The notes under the pieces: model-generated
Told to the model about the DNA's origin: nothing
Database searches by the model: none
The model's input: the letters and a program-made list of their open reading frames with translations, nothing else
In this document: piece after piece, positions 55,704 to 63,538 of the stretch
Layout: every line of letters begins with the position of its first letter
How positions within the stretch are numbered: the first letter of the stretch is position 1
NCBI RefSeq assembly: GCF_003425685.1
Contig: NZ_QJKM01000002.1
Span: 484,414-548,413, forward strand
Reading direction: 5' to 3'
Source: Rhizobium terrae
GTDB taxonomy: Bacteria; Pseudomonadota; Alphaproteobacteria; Rhizobiales; Rhizobiaceae
Length of the DNA stretch: 64,000 bases
Translations under genes and position numbers: made by a program

Positions 55704-57253
55704 CGACTGAAAAGCTGGTGATCACGGACAAGGAGATCGGGCGGGCGAAGAAGATGGCTGAAGCTGGAGAGACCCCGGACGGCAAGCCCTTCATCTTCAC
55801 CGACGAAAAGTTCACTGGCCTTCGCTTGCTGGTCCAGGCGAAGAAAGCATCCTGGATCGTGCGGTGGGGAGACAACTCCGTGACGATCGGATACGTCCAC
55901 CCCGTCGGAGATCGCACGATCACCGCGCCGAAGACCGTCCGCGACCTGGCGGCAACCGTCATGGGGATCCTCAAGGACGATCCGAAGAAGGCGCGGCCGT
56001 TCCTAGACGCGCACTGGTCAGGACAGAGCAAGAGCGCCGCGCTGCAGGCCGTTCACAAGACTGCAGACACATGGACGCTGCGCGAGTGCGTCGAGCAGAC
56101 CATCGCCGGAAAGACGGCACCCGACGCGAAGAACCGGATCACCGACAACACCGTGAAAGATTACCGTGGCACTTTTGGACGTGAATGCTTCCAGAAGATT
56201 CTCGACAAGCCTGCCGTCTTGGTCACCCGGGGCGACATCGAGTCGGTCCGAGACTGGGTCAAGAAGAACGTGGGTGCATCTCCGGCGACGAAGGTGATCA
56301 CGTATACCCGTGCCGTCTTCACGTACTGCGCCCGCAACCACGCGGGTCAGAGCGGCTTGGAGAAAGTGGATTCGTGGTGGATGTTCTTGAATGCACCCTA
56401 CGAAATCAAGCCGCGCAGCCGTCGACCCGAAGTCGAGGCGATCGTGAAGACGATGATTATCGCGGAGGAATACCTCGGTAAAAGGCTACCTGGTCGCGCT
56501 GTAGAGAAATCGGGCGTGAATCCAGGCACTCTAGCTGGTCTCTGGTGGCTCGTCCTCACGTGCCAGCGCGCTACTGCAGGGATGTCATTGCTAGCTCATG
56601 ACGTGGTCACTGATCCGGAATCGAACGAATTCCTGCTCGCTGTGTGGGCTGAGGACATCATGAAAGCGGGGATGGCACACGTCCTGCCCATCCCAGACCG
56701 CGCATGGTCACATGTCAACGCACTCATCAAGCAAGGCAAGCACGCGAACACGGACGGCCACGACTGGGCCTTTCCTTCCGAGAAGGTAGTCGGCGTTCAT
56801 GCGACCGCGTCCGGCGTCTACAGGATCCTGTACCGCCTCGCCGGTCGCGATAAGGAGCATAAGCCACGCGGCGACCTCAAGGGCAAGAAAGTGCCGAAGG
56901 CAAAGGAAGCTCGACGTGATCTGCTCGCTGAGGCTGGCATTGATTGGTGGAGCCTCCACGACCTCCGGAGAACAATCACCAACGTTCTCGACGAGCATGG
57001 TCTGCCCGGCGGCGCGACCGTCATCCTCGCCCATGATATCCACGAAAAAGAAGCTCTTGCTGTCACTGCATCAGAACGCGAACGAGATGATTTTCAGCGT
57101 CTTCGCACCGCCAGGATCACCAAGATGGCTTACGGCGGCAGTCAGTATATCAAGCTGAAGAAGGAAGCGATGAAGATCTGGGCGGACGTCGTTCTCGACG
57201 AATACGAACGCCAGAAGGCTGAAAAAACAGCCTTCCTAGACGCCGCCGAGTAA
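55700..57253 (+). CDS. int: Tyrosine-type site-specific integrase
   Basis: Integrates and excises the element at tRNA-Phe. 517 residues from ATG 55700; a longer open frame upstream crosses the repeats and is unlikely coding. N-terminal DUF4102-like arm-binding region (DGKPFIFTDEKFTGLRLLVQ), core-binding domain in the middle, and a C-terminal catalytic domain with the first Arg in LVLTCQRATAG and HDLRR (His-x-x-Arg). It continues with AHDIHEKEAL and the likely nucleophile Tyr in MAYGGSQY, followed by KREAM-type residues (KKEAMKIWADVV). The stretch between the second His and the Tyr is somewhat long. Confidence 0.9.
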   Translation: MATEKLVITDKEIGRAKKMAEAGETPDGKPFIFTDEKFTGLRLLVQAKKASWIVRWGDNSVTIGYVHPVGDRTITAPKTVRDLAATVMGILKDDPKKARPFLDAHWSGQSKSAALQAVHKTADTWTLRECVEQTIAGKTAPDAKNRITDNTVKDYRGTFGRECFQKILDKPAVLVTRGDIESVRDWVKKNVGASPATKVITYTRAVFTYCARNHAGQSGLEKVDSWWMFLNAPYEIKPRSRRPEVEAIVKTMIIAEEYLGKRLPGRAVEKSGVNPGTLAGLWWLVLTCQRATAGMSLLAHDVVTDPESNEFLLAVWAEDIMKAGMAHVLPIPDRAWSHVNALIKQGKHANTDGHDWAFPSEKVVGVHATASGVYRILYRLAGRDKEHKPRGDLKGKKVPKAKEARRDLLAEAGIDWWSLHDLRRTITNVLDEHGLPGGATVILAHDIHEKEALAVTASERERDDFQRLRTARITKMAYGGSQYIKLKKEAMKIWADVVLDEYERQKAEKTAFLDAAE

Positions 57254-57265
57254 CCCAGAGCCTAT

Positions 57266-57301
57266 CCCAGTGCCCAAGGATTCCCTTCCTCGAGCACTGG
57301 G
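57266..57301. other. Hairpin between convergent int and zinc-finger genes
   Basis: 8-bp inverted repeat CCCAGTGC/GCACTGGG with a 20-base loop, between two convergent stop codons. It could terminate either strand weakly. Confidence 0.35.
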
Positions 57302-57310
57302 TGCCAGTTT

Positions 57311-57826
57311 TCAGTGCTTCGACGTCGGATCGGGCTCGCCCGAATCCTGCTCAACAGCCGTCTGCAGATCCCGCATCATATCGACGCCCTTGCCGTAGTC
57401 CTGCCTAAAATGCTCGACCGCTCCCTCCTCGGTCTCGAACATCGTCCGCATCGACGCCCGCTTTTCCTCCCATTCCGCGACGTCGACGACATACTCATGC
57501 CGCCCGCACCGCACCCGCGCCTCATCACCGACACCGACCAGCCGCCCTTCTCGGCCGCAGCACTCGCACGTCACCAGGGATTGCTGTTTGGCGTTCTCCC
57601 GGATCCGCATCATGCTCCGCCAGGGATGCGGCATCTTGCGCTCGGGCGGCAGATGGTCATCCAGCGGGATATCGCCGCTGACATAGGTCGCCGACAGCCG
57701 CAGCGCGCCGTCGACGGTCTCAGCATGGGTGATCTCGAAGCACCACTCCGGAGGCAGCCGCGATGCTTCTTCAACGGCTTCGGCGAGGATGTGCTGCCAG
57801 CCGCTAGCGACGGAAATTTCAGACAT
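57311..57826 (-). CDS. Small putative zinc-finger protein, GW...CxxC family (copy 1)
   Basis: 171 residues, last gene of the minus-strand chain of the element. A Gly-Trp at residues 9-10 begins a small alpha/beta region (GWQHILAEAVEEASRL, ALRLSATYVSG). It is followed by a putative zinc finger with Cys87, Cys90 (TCECCGREGRL), Cys107 and His110. The same layout occurs in three other proteins of this chain. A Glu-rich C-terminal tail follows. No enzyme motif. Proteins of this general pattern occur, uncharacterised, on phages and plasmids; the function is unknown. Confidence 0.75.
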   Translation of the reverse strand: MSEISVASGWQHILAEAVEEASRLPPEWCFEITHAETVDGALRLSATYVSGDIPLDDHLPPERKMPHPWRSMMRIRENAKQQSLVTCECCGREGRLVGVGDEARVRCGRHEYVVDVAEWEEKRASMRTMFETEEGAVEHFRQDYGKGVDMMRDLQTAVEQDSGEPDPTSKH

Positions 57827-57856
57827 TCTCCACCTTTTGGTCGGAAATAATCAACA

Positions 57857-58603
57857 TCAGTCCTTGTTGCGTTCAGATTCTACCGCGCCAATGACAGCTC
57901 TTCCGGTAGCGATGACGTCAGCGATGTGGTCCTCGATCGGCTGCTCGTCGCGCCAGCGATACGCATCCGCCCAGAGACCGTCGTCTTCTCGCATCTCTCC
58001 GAGCACGGCAGCGTGCTTGGCACAGACCGTCTTCGCCACAGACGAGAGCCGCAGCCGACCTTGGCCGCCGCAGATCTCGCACGTCGCCAGGCTTCGGAGC
58101 CGGACCTCTTCCCGCAACCGCTCGACTTCTGACCGGCACCCTGGGTGATCATAGTCGCATGCGATGTGGAGAACGAGGCAACCCAGCTTTTCCTTGCCGC
58201 CCGTGATCTTCGCTCGCCATGCCGCCGGGTAAGACTGGATCCGGGGGACCGCGTCCTGGACCAGACCTGCCCAGCCCATGTCGAACGCGAATTCGGCATC
58301 GCTAGAGATCGTTTCCGGGTACATCGTTTTCAGATGCCCGAAGACGTTCTCGCGTTGCTCACGGTGAGCTTGCTTGAGTCTCGGCCAGAGATCGGAAAGC
58401 ACGAGATTGCCAAGAATCTCGTAATCATCCGGCAACACGGACTCCTGATTGAGTCGTTCAAACATAGCCGCAAACTCGACATCGAAAACGCTCTCCGCGA
58501 AGTGGTATCCGTACTCAGCCAGCGCCATTTTCATCAGCACCGACGTCTTCCGGATTTCGAGACGGCACATCTGCGAGAGTTCCTTCTTACGATCCTCAGT
58601 CAT
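57857..58603 (-). CDS. Putative zinc-finger protein, GW...CxxC family (copy 2)
   Basis: 248 residues from ATG 58603, with a perfect AAGGAGG upstream. An extra ~105-residue helical N-terminal domain precedes the shared part: GWAGLVQDAVPRI at 110, KITGGKEKLGCLVLHIA, then Cys175, Cys178 (TCEICGGQGRLR), Cys194 and His197. It is the only one of the four with this long N-terminal extension. Thirty bases separate it from copy 1. Confidence 0.75.
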   Translation of the reverse strand: MTEDRKKELSQMCRLEIRKTSVLMKMALAEYGYHFAESVFDVEFAAMFERLNQESVLPDDYEILGNLVLSDLWPRLKQAHREQRENVFGHLKTMYPETISSDAEFAFDMGWAGLVQDAVPRIQSYPAAWRAKITGGKEKLGCLVLHIACDYDHPGCRSEVERLREEVRLRSLATCEICGGQGRLRLSSVAKTVCAKHAAVLGEMREDDGLWADAYRWRDEQPIEDHIADVIATGRAVIGAVESERNKD

Positions 58604-58639
58604 CAAATCCTCCTTCCGAGTCGAACCCAGCCTTGGTCG

Positions 58640-59104
58640 TCAGCGCCATCGATTTCGGACGATTGAGATACAGCAGCCTGCTCCACAGCGCGGCTCCCAG
58701 TCCCGGTGATAGACGGATCCGTTGACCCGCCATTCGGCTGGCGTGCTGCCCGACTGCCAGAGCTGGATGCTCCAAGGGGTCACAAACGGCGCGCAGTACA
58801 TCTCCTCGTCGGTCGGCTCCGTCACACGGCTCAGCCGGAATTCCTTCGGAGGCAGAAGGTAGCCGCCCGGCGACAGGAGCTGCAGCAAGCGCCTGCCGAT
58901 GCGGAAATCGGTGCCAGTCCTGCTCGCCATGTGCCATCCGATCCTTTCAACGGTCTCGTCGTCGTCGAAAGCGTGGAGGTCGAGGACGGTCTCGATGTCG
59001 CGGCAGCGAGTTAGAGCGGCGATCACGAGATCCTCTCTGTCCATGGATTCTACGTGGATTGTCACCGGCGGCAGACCGAGACGGCGTCTCTGCGCAGTCG
59101 TCAA
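58640..59104 (-). CDS. Unknown protein of the element's minus-strand chain
   Basis: 154 residues. The TTG start at 59104 makes a four-base TTGA overlap with the stop of the gene before it and has GGAG eight bases upstream, so it is translated by coupling. No family is recognised. It contains a Cys-rich end (PRCGAGCCIS) but lacks the CxxC...CxxH finger and Gly-Trp start of its neighbours. Mixed alpha/beta, soluble. Confidence 0.6.
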   Translation of the reverse strand: MTTAQRRRLGLPPVTIHVESMDREDLVIAALTRCRDIETVLDLHAFDDDETVERIGWHMASRTGTDFRIGRRLLQLLSPGGYLLPPKEFRLSRVTEPTDEEMYCAPFVTPWSIQLWQSGSTPAEWRVNGSVYHRDWEPRCGAGCCISIVRNRWR

Positions 59105-59589
59105 CGAAATCTCTCCGGGGTTTCGATCTCAATCATGGTGTCCGTCTCAAGATCGTATCGGTACCACTGGCCCGACACCTGCATCGTTCCCGCCGTCCAC
59201 CGGGCCTGCTGTCCCCAAGCAGCCTGATCAGGCGACGCATGCTCCTGGCACAGCGTCCGCCACCAGGCCATACGCCCCGGCGGCGGCCGTCTGAGCCAGC
59301 CCTCAGCACCGCAGACTTCGCACGTCATGCCCGATTTCGCTTCGGCTTTGCCCTTCGCGAGCCGCGCTGCCAAGACATCGGTGTCGCACCAAACCCGCAT
59401 CGTGCCCCATTTTTCTTTGATCTCGTGCACAACGAGCGCGGGATCATGGGGCAGCGCCTCCGCGACGAAATCGCGGACGAGACCGAGCCACCCGATGCCG
59501 ACGTCTACGTAGCGTGCCGAGTCGAAGACACCCGGATAGTCGGCAACAAGGTCGTCGAGTTTGATACGCGGGAAGTCGGGATCATGCAT
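59101..59589 (-). CDS. Putative zinc-finger protein, GW...CxxC family (copy 3)
   Basis: 162 residues from ATG 59589 with AGGAGG ten bases upstream. GIGWLGLVRDFVAEAL (Gly-Trp at 33-34), then HEIKEKWGTMRVWCD, and the finger Cys90, Cys93 (TCEVCGAEGWLR), Cys114, His117 in WWRTLCQEH. This is the most typical member of the widespread phage/plasmid pattern. It overlaps copy 4 upstream by eight bases and the next gene downstream by four. Confidence 0.78.
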   Translation of the reverse strand: MHDPDFPRIKLDDLVADYPGVFDSARYVDVGIGWLGLVRDFVAEALPHDPALVVHEIKEKWGTMRVWCDTDVLAARLAKGKAEAKSGMTCEVCGAEGWLRRPPPGRMAWWRTLCQEHASPDQAAWGQQARWTAGTMQVSGQWYRYDLETDTMIEIETPERFR

Positions 59590-59887
59590 CGTAGGAAGCC
59601 TCCTCACACTCATCGCAGGTCACGATGCGGCCGTTCCCCCGATCTCTGGCGTGTGCAGACCCGCAGCAGCCGCACGTCGACAGCGACTGGGTGACAAAAC
59701 CCTGGATGCGGCGGCCGAGCTGATATGCCGTGCCGGGGTCGATGCTGGTCTGATCGACATCAACGTGGAGCCATCCGCGGTCGGCCGTCAGTGCGTTTAC
59801 ACGGACGTCGGGATAGTCGCGGCGGAGGGTGCTGCGCAGATCGGCGACGAGAGCGGACCAACCGGACGGGATGTGGTCATCAGACAT
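59582..59887 (-). CDS. Putative zinc-finger protein, GW...CxxC family (copy 4, short)
   Basis: 101 residues from ATG 59887; it is the minimal form. SGWSALVADLRSTLRRDYP at residues 8-26, a strand pair (GWLHVDVDQT), and Cys72, Cys75 (TCGCCGSAH) with Cys91 and Cys94 (VTCDECEEA). Here the second pair is CxxC instead of CxxH. It overlaps the phosphoesterase stop by eight bases (ATGTCTGA), the same size as its overlap with copy 3. Confidence 0.72.
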   Translation of the reverse strand: MSDDHIPSGWSALVADLRSTLRRDYPDVRVNALTADRGWLHVDVDQTSIDPGTAYQLGRRIQGFVTQSLSTCGCCGSAHARDRGNGRIVTCDECEEASYDA

Positions 59888-60422
59888 CGAGCATTCCCTT
59901 CGTGAGCTGTCGGAACGTCCTGGGCGTGAAGTCCACGTCGGGCATGTCGACACCGACGTCCCGGGAGCGGCCTTCGGCCGGCAGTCGACCGTGGGCGTGG
60001 CCGTAGAAGTGCCAGTGGCCTTTCAGGTGGCCCTGCCAAGCCCGCTGCGCGTAGTGGCTGAGGACGACATGCTGGCCTTCGTCCTTCACAAACATGATAG
60101 CTTCCGGCCGCGCTGCCCAATCGAGAGCAAGGATAGTGGGGTGGAGATCGCCGTCTCGGCGGACGTCGTGATTGCCGTAGACGAGGTGCTTGCGACCTTT
60201 CAGACGGGAGAAGATCTCGCGGATGCGCTCGGGATTGTTGAGGCCCATCGCGAAGTCGCCAAGGTGATAGACAACATCGTGTTCGCCGACGACGGCGTTC
60301 CAGCGCGCAATCAGGTGATCGTCGTGCTCGTCGATCGTCGAGAACGGGCGCGGCTGCATGTGCAGGATGTTGGCGTGATTGAAGTGAGTGTCTGACGTAT
60401 AGAACTTGCGGACGAAGGGCAC
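59880..60422 (-). CDS. Calcineurin-like metallophosphoesterase
   Basis: 180 residues from GTG 60422 (GGAG seven bases upstream). All metal-binding motifs are visible in order: YTSDTHFNH, VYHLGDFAMG, LVYGNHD, VVLSHYAQ, and FYGHAHG. This is the compact form seen on phages and plasmids, near the YfcE/phosphodiesterase group; the substrate (nucleic acid ends, cyclic nucleotides, or others) cannot be told. It opens the block containing the zinc-finger genes. Confidence 0.9.
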   Translation of the reverse strand: MPFVRKFYTSDTHFNHANILHMQPRPFSTIDEHDDHLIARWNAVVGEHDVVYHLGDFAMGLNNPERIREIFSRLKGRKHLVYGNHDVRRDGDLHPTILALDWAARPEAIMFVKDEGQHVVLSHYAQRAWQGHLKGHWHFYGHAHGRLPAEGRSRDVGVDMPDVDFTPRTFRQLTKGMLDV

Positions 60423-60611
60423 GGGAAGACTCCGAGAATAGGCATAGACGAGCGGCTCCGCTTGGTGCGGAAGTCAGGCGGCTATGGCTATTCGGAGTCC
60501 TGCGGTCATCGGTGGTGTCCTTGTTCGAATCCTTAGTAACAGGACCCGGAGGAGTTGTGAGCCCCGCCAATGCGACGAGGCGTCGGCAGGGTTAATGAGT
60601 GGCGATCGAAC

Positions 60612-61187
60612 TCACGGATATGTCCGCGAAGTTCCGTCAGCCGCGTACAGTGTCGCGGTGTACCCTGCTGACGCTCGCGCGTCGGCTTCGGCGATTTTCT
60701 TACGACGCGCTTGATCCAGCGGTCTCAGTTCGCTTTCGGCTTTCAGGATCTGAGCTTCCGAATAGCCCCAGGTCTTTCCGTGCCTGACGATGAAGAACGC
60801 GGCATCATACGGCGTCCTGAGATCGTAGGCGAAGCGCATCTCGTCATCAGGCATCTTCAGAAAGTCAGGAATATTTCGGGGATCCTTGCCGCCCGGGCAT
60901 GTGTTGACAACACGCGAGAATGGGGTGGTGAGAACCGCCACGACGCTCTCGAACTCCTTCGGTGCCATCCGGAGCTTATCCTTAGCTATGAGGCGCGCCT
61001 CAGCGAAGTCCGAGTCCAGGCCGCGGTCGTGGATCACCTCAGGTCCCTGAGCTGCGGCCAGTGCGCTCTTGATCCGCGCGACCAGGCGATCAAAACGAGC
61101 GCGATGTTCGCCGTCGGTAGTCGCCTCGGAAGCGACCAGAGCCAGGAGATTGGCAGTCAGGGTTGTATTCGGAAGTTGCTTGCTCAT
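60612..61187 (-). CDS. Unknown protein coupled to rep
   Basis: 191 residues; its ATG overlaps the rep stop (ATGA), so it is translated with the replication initiator. Helical N-terminus (NLLALVASEATTDGEHRARF), then a segment with NIPDFLKMPDDEMRFAYDLR and a basic C-terminal helix (LDQARRKKIAEADARA). No recognised domain. Coupling with rep suggests a role in replication, copy control or maintenance. Confidence 0.65.
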   Translation of the reverse strand: MSKQLPNTTLTANLLALVASEATTDGEHRARFDRLVARIKSALAAAQGPEVIHDRGLDSDFAEARLIAKDKLRMAPKEFESVVAVLTTPFSRVVNTCPGGKDPRNIPDFLKMPDDEMRFAYDLRTPYDAAFFIVRHGKTWGYSEAQILKAESELRPLDQARRKKIAEADARASAGYTATLYAADGTSRTYP

Positions 61188-62725
61188 GCTGCGTACTCCA
61201 GGTTTGTGATGATGTGATTGTGGTCTCGCATTAAGCGCCCGAGATCGAGTGCGGTCGGTGTCACTTCGACGCTGTGCTCACGTTGAGATCCATCCGCATT
61301 CGGCGCGACCAGGCGGATCGTCATCGGCTTCTTGCCGGACCACGTGTGTCCTTGAAGAACAGCCTCCGCATCAGAGACGCGGTAGCCTGTCGCGAGCGTA
61401 AGCAGCAGCGGCGTCGAGGTGTCGAGTTCCGCGCCTTCTTCGGAATCGTCGGCTTCGACCTCGGGATCGATCTCGGCGACTTCGGTGACCGGAGTCACTG
61501 CGGGCTCGTGCCCATGGCGGTAGTTGATGCCGTCAGGCTCTCTCCAGTCCGCGAGCCATCTCGTGAACGCATCGCGGATGCCCTCTGTGGCCATCGCCGT
61601 CAGGATCTGACGGCCTGTCAGGATGCCGAGAGAGCCGATAAGAATATCGGGATCCTCTTTCGCGAGCGACATCGTCGTAATCCAGCGCTCCGCGACCAGA
61701 ATGACATCAACCTTCAGCTTGCCCGCTGCCTGGGCCAAGATTTCCTCGCTGGGAACTTCGGTCGCAGTGTCGAGCTTCGCGCGCTCGAACATCTCCCGGA
61801 TGCGATCGCGCTCCGTTGCGTCGATTGGCGGCTTCTGGGTCTCGGCGAGGTGCTTCTTCGCCTTTCCGACTCGGATGATAACCGCCTCTACTGGACGACC
61901 TCGGGTCGCGGCGCGGCGAAGTTCGTAGTCCCCAGAAAAGCGGCGGACCTTGGCGGATGTTGAGCCGTCTGCGGCGCCGAACATATCGTCCATCGCGGGC
62001 TTGAGCACGTCGCTCTCGAAGTGCCCCCAGTGAAACCTCCCCCTCTTGCCGACCCACCCGAGTTCGGCGGCCAGGTCTTCCGGCTTGTAGACGAGCGGAT
62101 GCTGCTCATCGAGGCCAGCGACGTAAGCCAGTTTCGGATAGAGCCGGGCCGAATACTTGCAACGGAAGCGCGCGAAGGCGGCGACTTCGAGGTGCGCATA
62201 CTGAGTCGCAGCCAGGATTACCTTCCGCACTGAAGGATGCATTCTGTACTCGATCACGCGAGTGCCGGACGGGCGTGTGACGTCTTCGCACTGCAGGAGC
62301 TGGATGCGATTGGCGGCACGACGAGATCCGTCTTCGTCAGTGAAATCGTACGCAACGAACGTGCCGTTGATCGACTCGACGTATTCACGAATCCGGTCAG
62401 CCCTCGGCGTGTCCAGATACGCCAGCGCGGCAGCGAACGGCACGACATGATCCTCGGTCTTCGCGATCTGGGTTCGGGCGGAAGCCATCAGGTACTCGTA
62501 GAGAGCGTGGCTCTTGGCTGACATCGCCGCAGCAGGTGTCGCGCCTTCGGTCTCGCCGACGTAGCGCAGGCTCCGGATCATCACCAGTGGCCGCTCGGCA
62601 CGTGGATCCTCTTTCTCGATGCGGGTCTTGTCGAGGACTGCCGAGAGATCGCCCTGGATGCCGCTGCGGTCGGCGCCAGTGATCGGGGCCTTGTCTGCCG
62701 GGCGGCGATGGAATGTGTTGCGCAT
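61184..62725 (-). CDS. rep: Rep_3-family replication initiator-like protein
   Basis: 513 residues from ATG 62725, which has GGAG eight bases upstream; a TTG eight codons earlier is less likely. The central section has the initiator winged-helix pattern: LEVAAFARFRCKYSARLYPK, then EDLAAELGW and HFESDVLKPAMDDM, as in plasmid Rep_3/RepB initiators. A long C-terminal part without known motif (acidic stretch EVEADDSEEGAELD) makes it larger than usual. Iteron-like repeats lie just upstream of its start. It suggests the element can replicate, or descends from a plasmid. The assignment is by motif pattern, without a database match. Confidence 0.75.
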   Translation of the reverse strand: MRNTFHRRPADKAPITGADRSGIQGDLSAVLDKTRIEKEDPRAERPLVMIRSLRYVGETEGATPAAAMSAKSHALYEYLMASARTQIAKTEDHVVPFAAALAYLDTPRADRIREYVESINGTFVAYDFTDEDGSRRAANRIQLLQCEDVTRPSGTRVIEYRMHPSVRKVILAATQYAHLEVAAFARFRCKYSARLYPKLAYVAGLDEQHPLVYKPEDLAAELGWVGKRGRFHWGHFESDVLKPAMDDMFGAADGSTSAKVRRFSGDYELRRAATRGRPVEAVIIRVGKAKKHLAETQKPPIDATERDRIREMFERAKLDTATEVPSEEILAQAAGKLKVDVILVAERWITTMSLAKEDPDILIGSLGILTGRQILTAMATEGIRDAFTRWLADWREPDGINYRHGHEPAVTPVTEVAEIDPEVEADDSEEGAELDTSTPLLLTLATGYRVSDAEAVLQGHTWSGKKPMTIRLVAPNADGSQREHSVEVTPTALDLGRLMRDHNHIITNLEYAA

Positions 62726-63202
62726 ACGTTGTCTCCTGTCCTGCAACAATGATTTGTCCGCCGGCGGAATGGGGCAAGGAGATTATGTCGGGTGGCGCAA
62801 GTTTTCCGACAGAGACGCATCCCGATCCCGTAGTGATGACTAAGTCGGGCCATGCAGGGAGTCGACAGGAATGACAAGTTCCGACATAGACAGTGGGTTT
62901 CGATGACAAGTTCCGACACTAAGAAGTTGACGGCACTAGGCGTGGACTTGTCAGGTCGGGGGTCAAGAGCCCGGATATTCTTAAGAGATTCTACAGAGCC
63001 ATTTTTGTCGGTGGTTTCCGTAGTGAAGGAGTGATGATTCACCCTCCGGAGGGGGAGAGACTTACGTCTCTCGCAGACGCTACGCGCTGCTCCGCTCGAC
63101 CATCTCCGGAGATCATCCTCCACGGCCGAGCCTGTTGCAACGGCTAGTCGCTTGCAACGCCGAAGCCGATCATTCCCGTAGTGACGAGAGGGAGTGACGG
63201 TC
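62726..63202. other. Putative replication origin with iteron-like repeats and palindromes
   Basis: 477 bases without a gene. Direct repeats of ATGACAAGTTCCGACA start at 62871 and 62903 (32 apart). A degenerate copy CAAGTTTTCCGACA lies at 62798, and an inverted partial copy (TGACAAGTCC on the minus strand) at 62944-62953. The palindrome CCGCCGGCGG (62758-62767) precedes rep and may be its operator. Further on are the 12-base palindromes CCCTCCGGAGGG (63042) and ATCTCCGGAGAT (63102), a 7-bp hairpin (63055-63072), and GTTGCAA/TTGCAAC. 62965-63020 is AT-richer. No DnaA box was found. Confidence 0.6.
62871..62918. repeat. Two perfect 16-bp iterons
   Basis: ATGACAAGTTCCGACA at 62871-62886 and again at 62903-62918, start-to-start 32 bases (about three helical turns), upstream of rep. 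This is the arrangement expected for an iteron origin bound by a Rep_3 initiator. Confidence 0.75.
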
Positions 63203-63538
63203 ATGCCGAGGGTAGCTGATCCGAGCAACGAGACAGGACGACGCGCAACCGAGCGCTGGAGAGCGGGACTGCGGACAGCAGCGGTGCCCGAAGCGTGCCA
63301 TGTCGACACTGCCCTTTCTGCAGCAGTGTCGGTCTATCTTGCACGAGTACAGGAGTCCGGAGACGACGTGCCTGCTCCGCTCAAGGCGGTCATCGCCGAC
63401 GCCCTTCGCATCCTTGAGTCTCGGGGCTTCGATCAGTCGGGAGCGAAGCGGAAGACGATGGGTCGACTTCTCTATCGTCGCGACCGCGAGAGGCTGCGGA
63501 AGTCCGTCGAGAAGCCGTCCGGTGGGAGGTCACTATCA
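63203..63538 (+). pseudogene. Unknown gene interrupted by the IS256-family element
   Basis: An open frame starts at ATG 63203 with GGGAG about ten bases upstream and runs 112 codons to the insertion sequence end. The N-terminus MPRVADPSNETGRRATERWR and later AVIADALRILESRGFDQ look like a normal coding protein (basic, helical), divergent from rep. It is cut by the IS; the frame stays open into the IS by chance. The rest of the gene, if kept, lies beyond the window. Family unknown; its position beside the origin suggests a maintenance or transfer role. Confidence 0.6.

Noticed and set aside
63040..63115. A tRNA-like gene on the minus strand (GGTCGAGCGG resembles a Ser/Leu D-arm)
   Set aside because: No T-arm GTTC motif and the acceptor ends do not pair as in a tRNA; better explained as paired palindromes.
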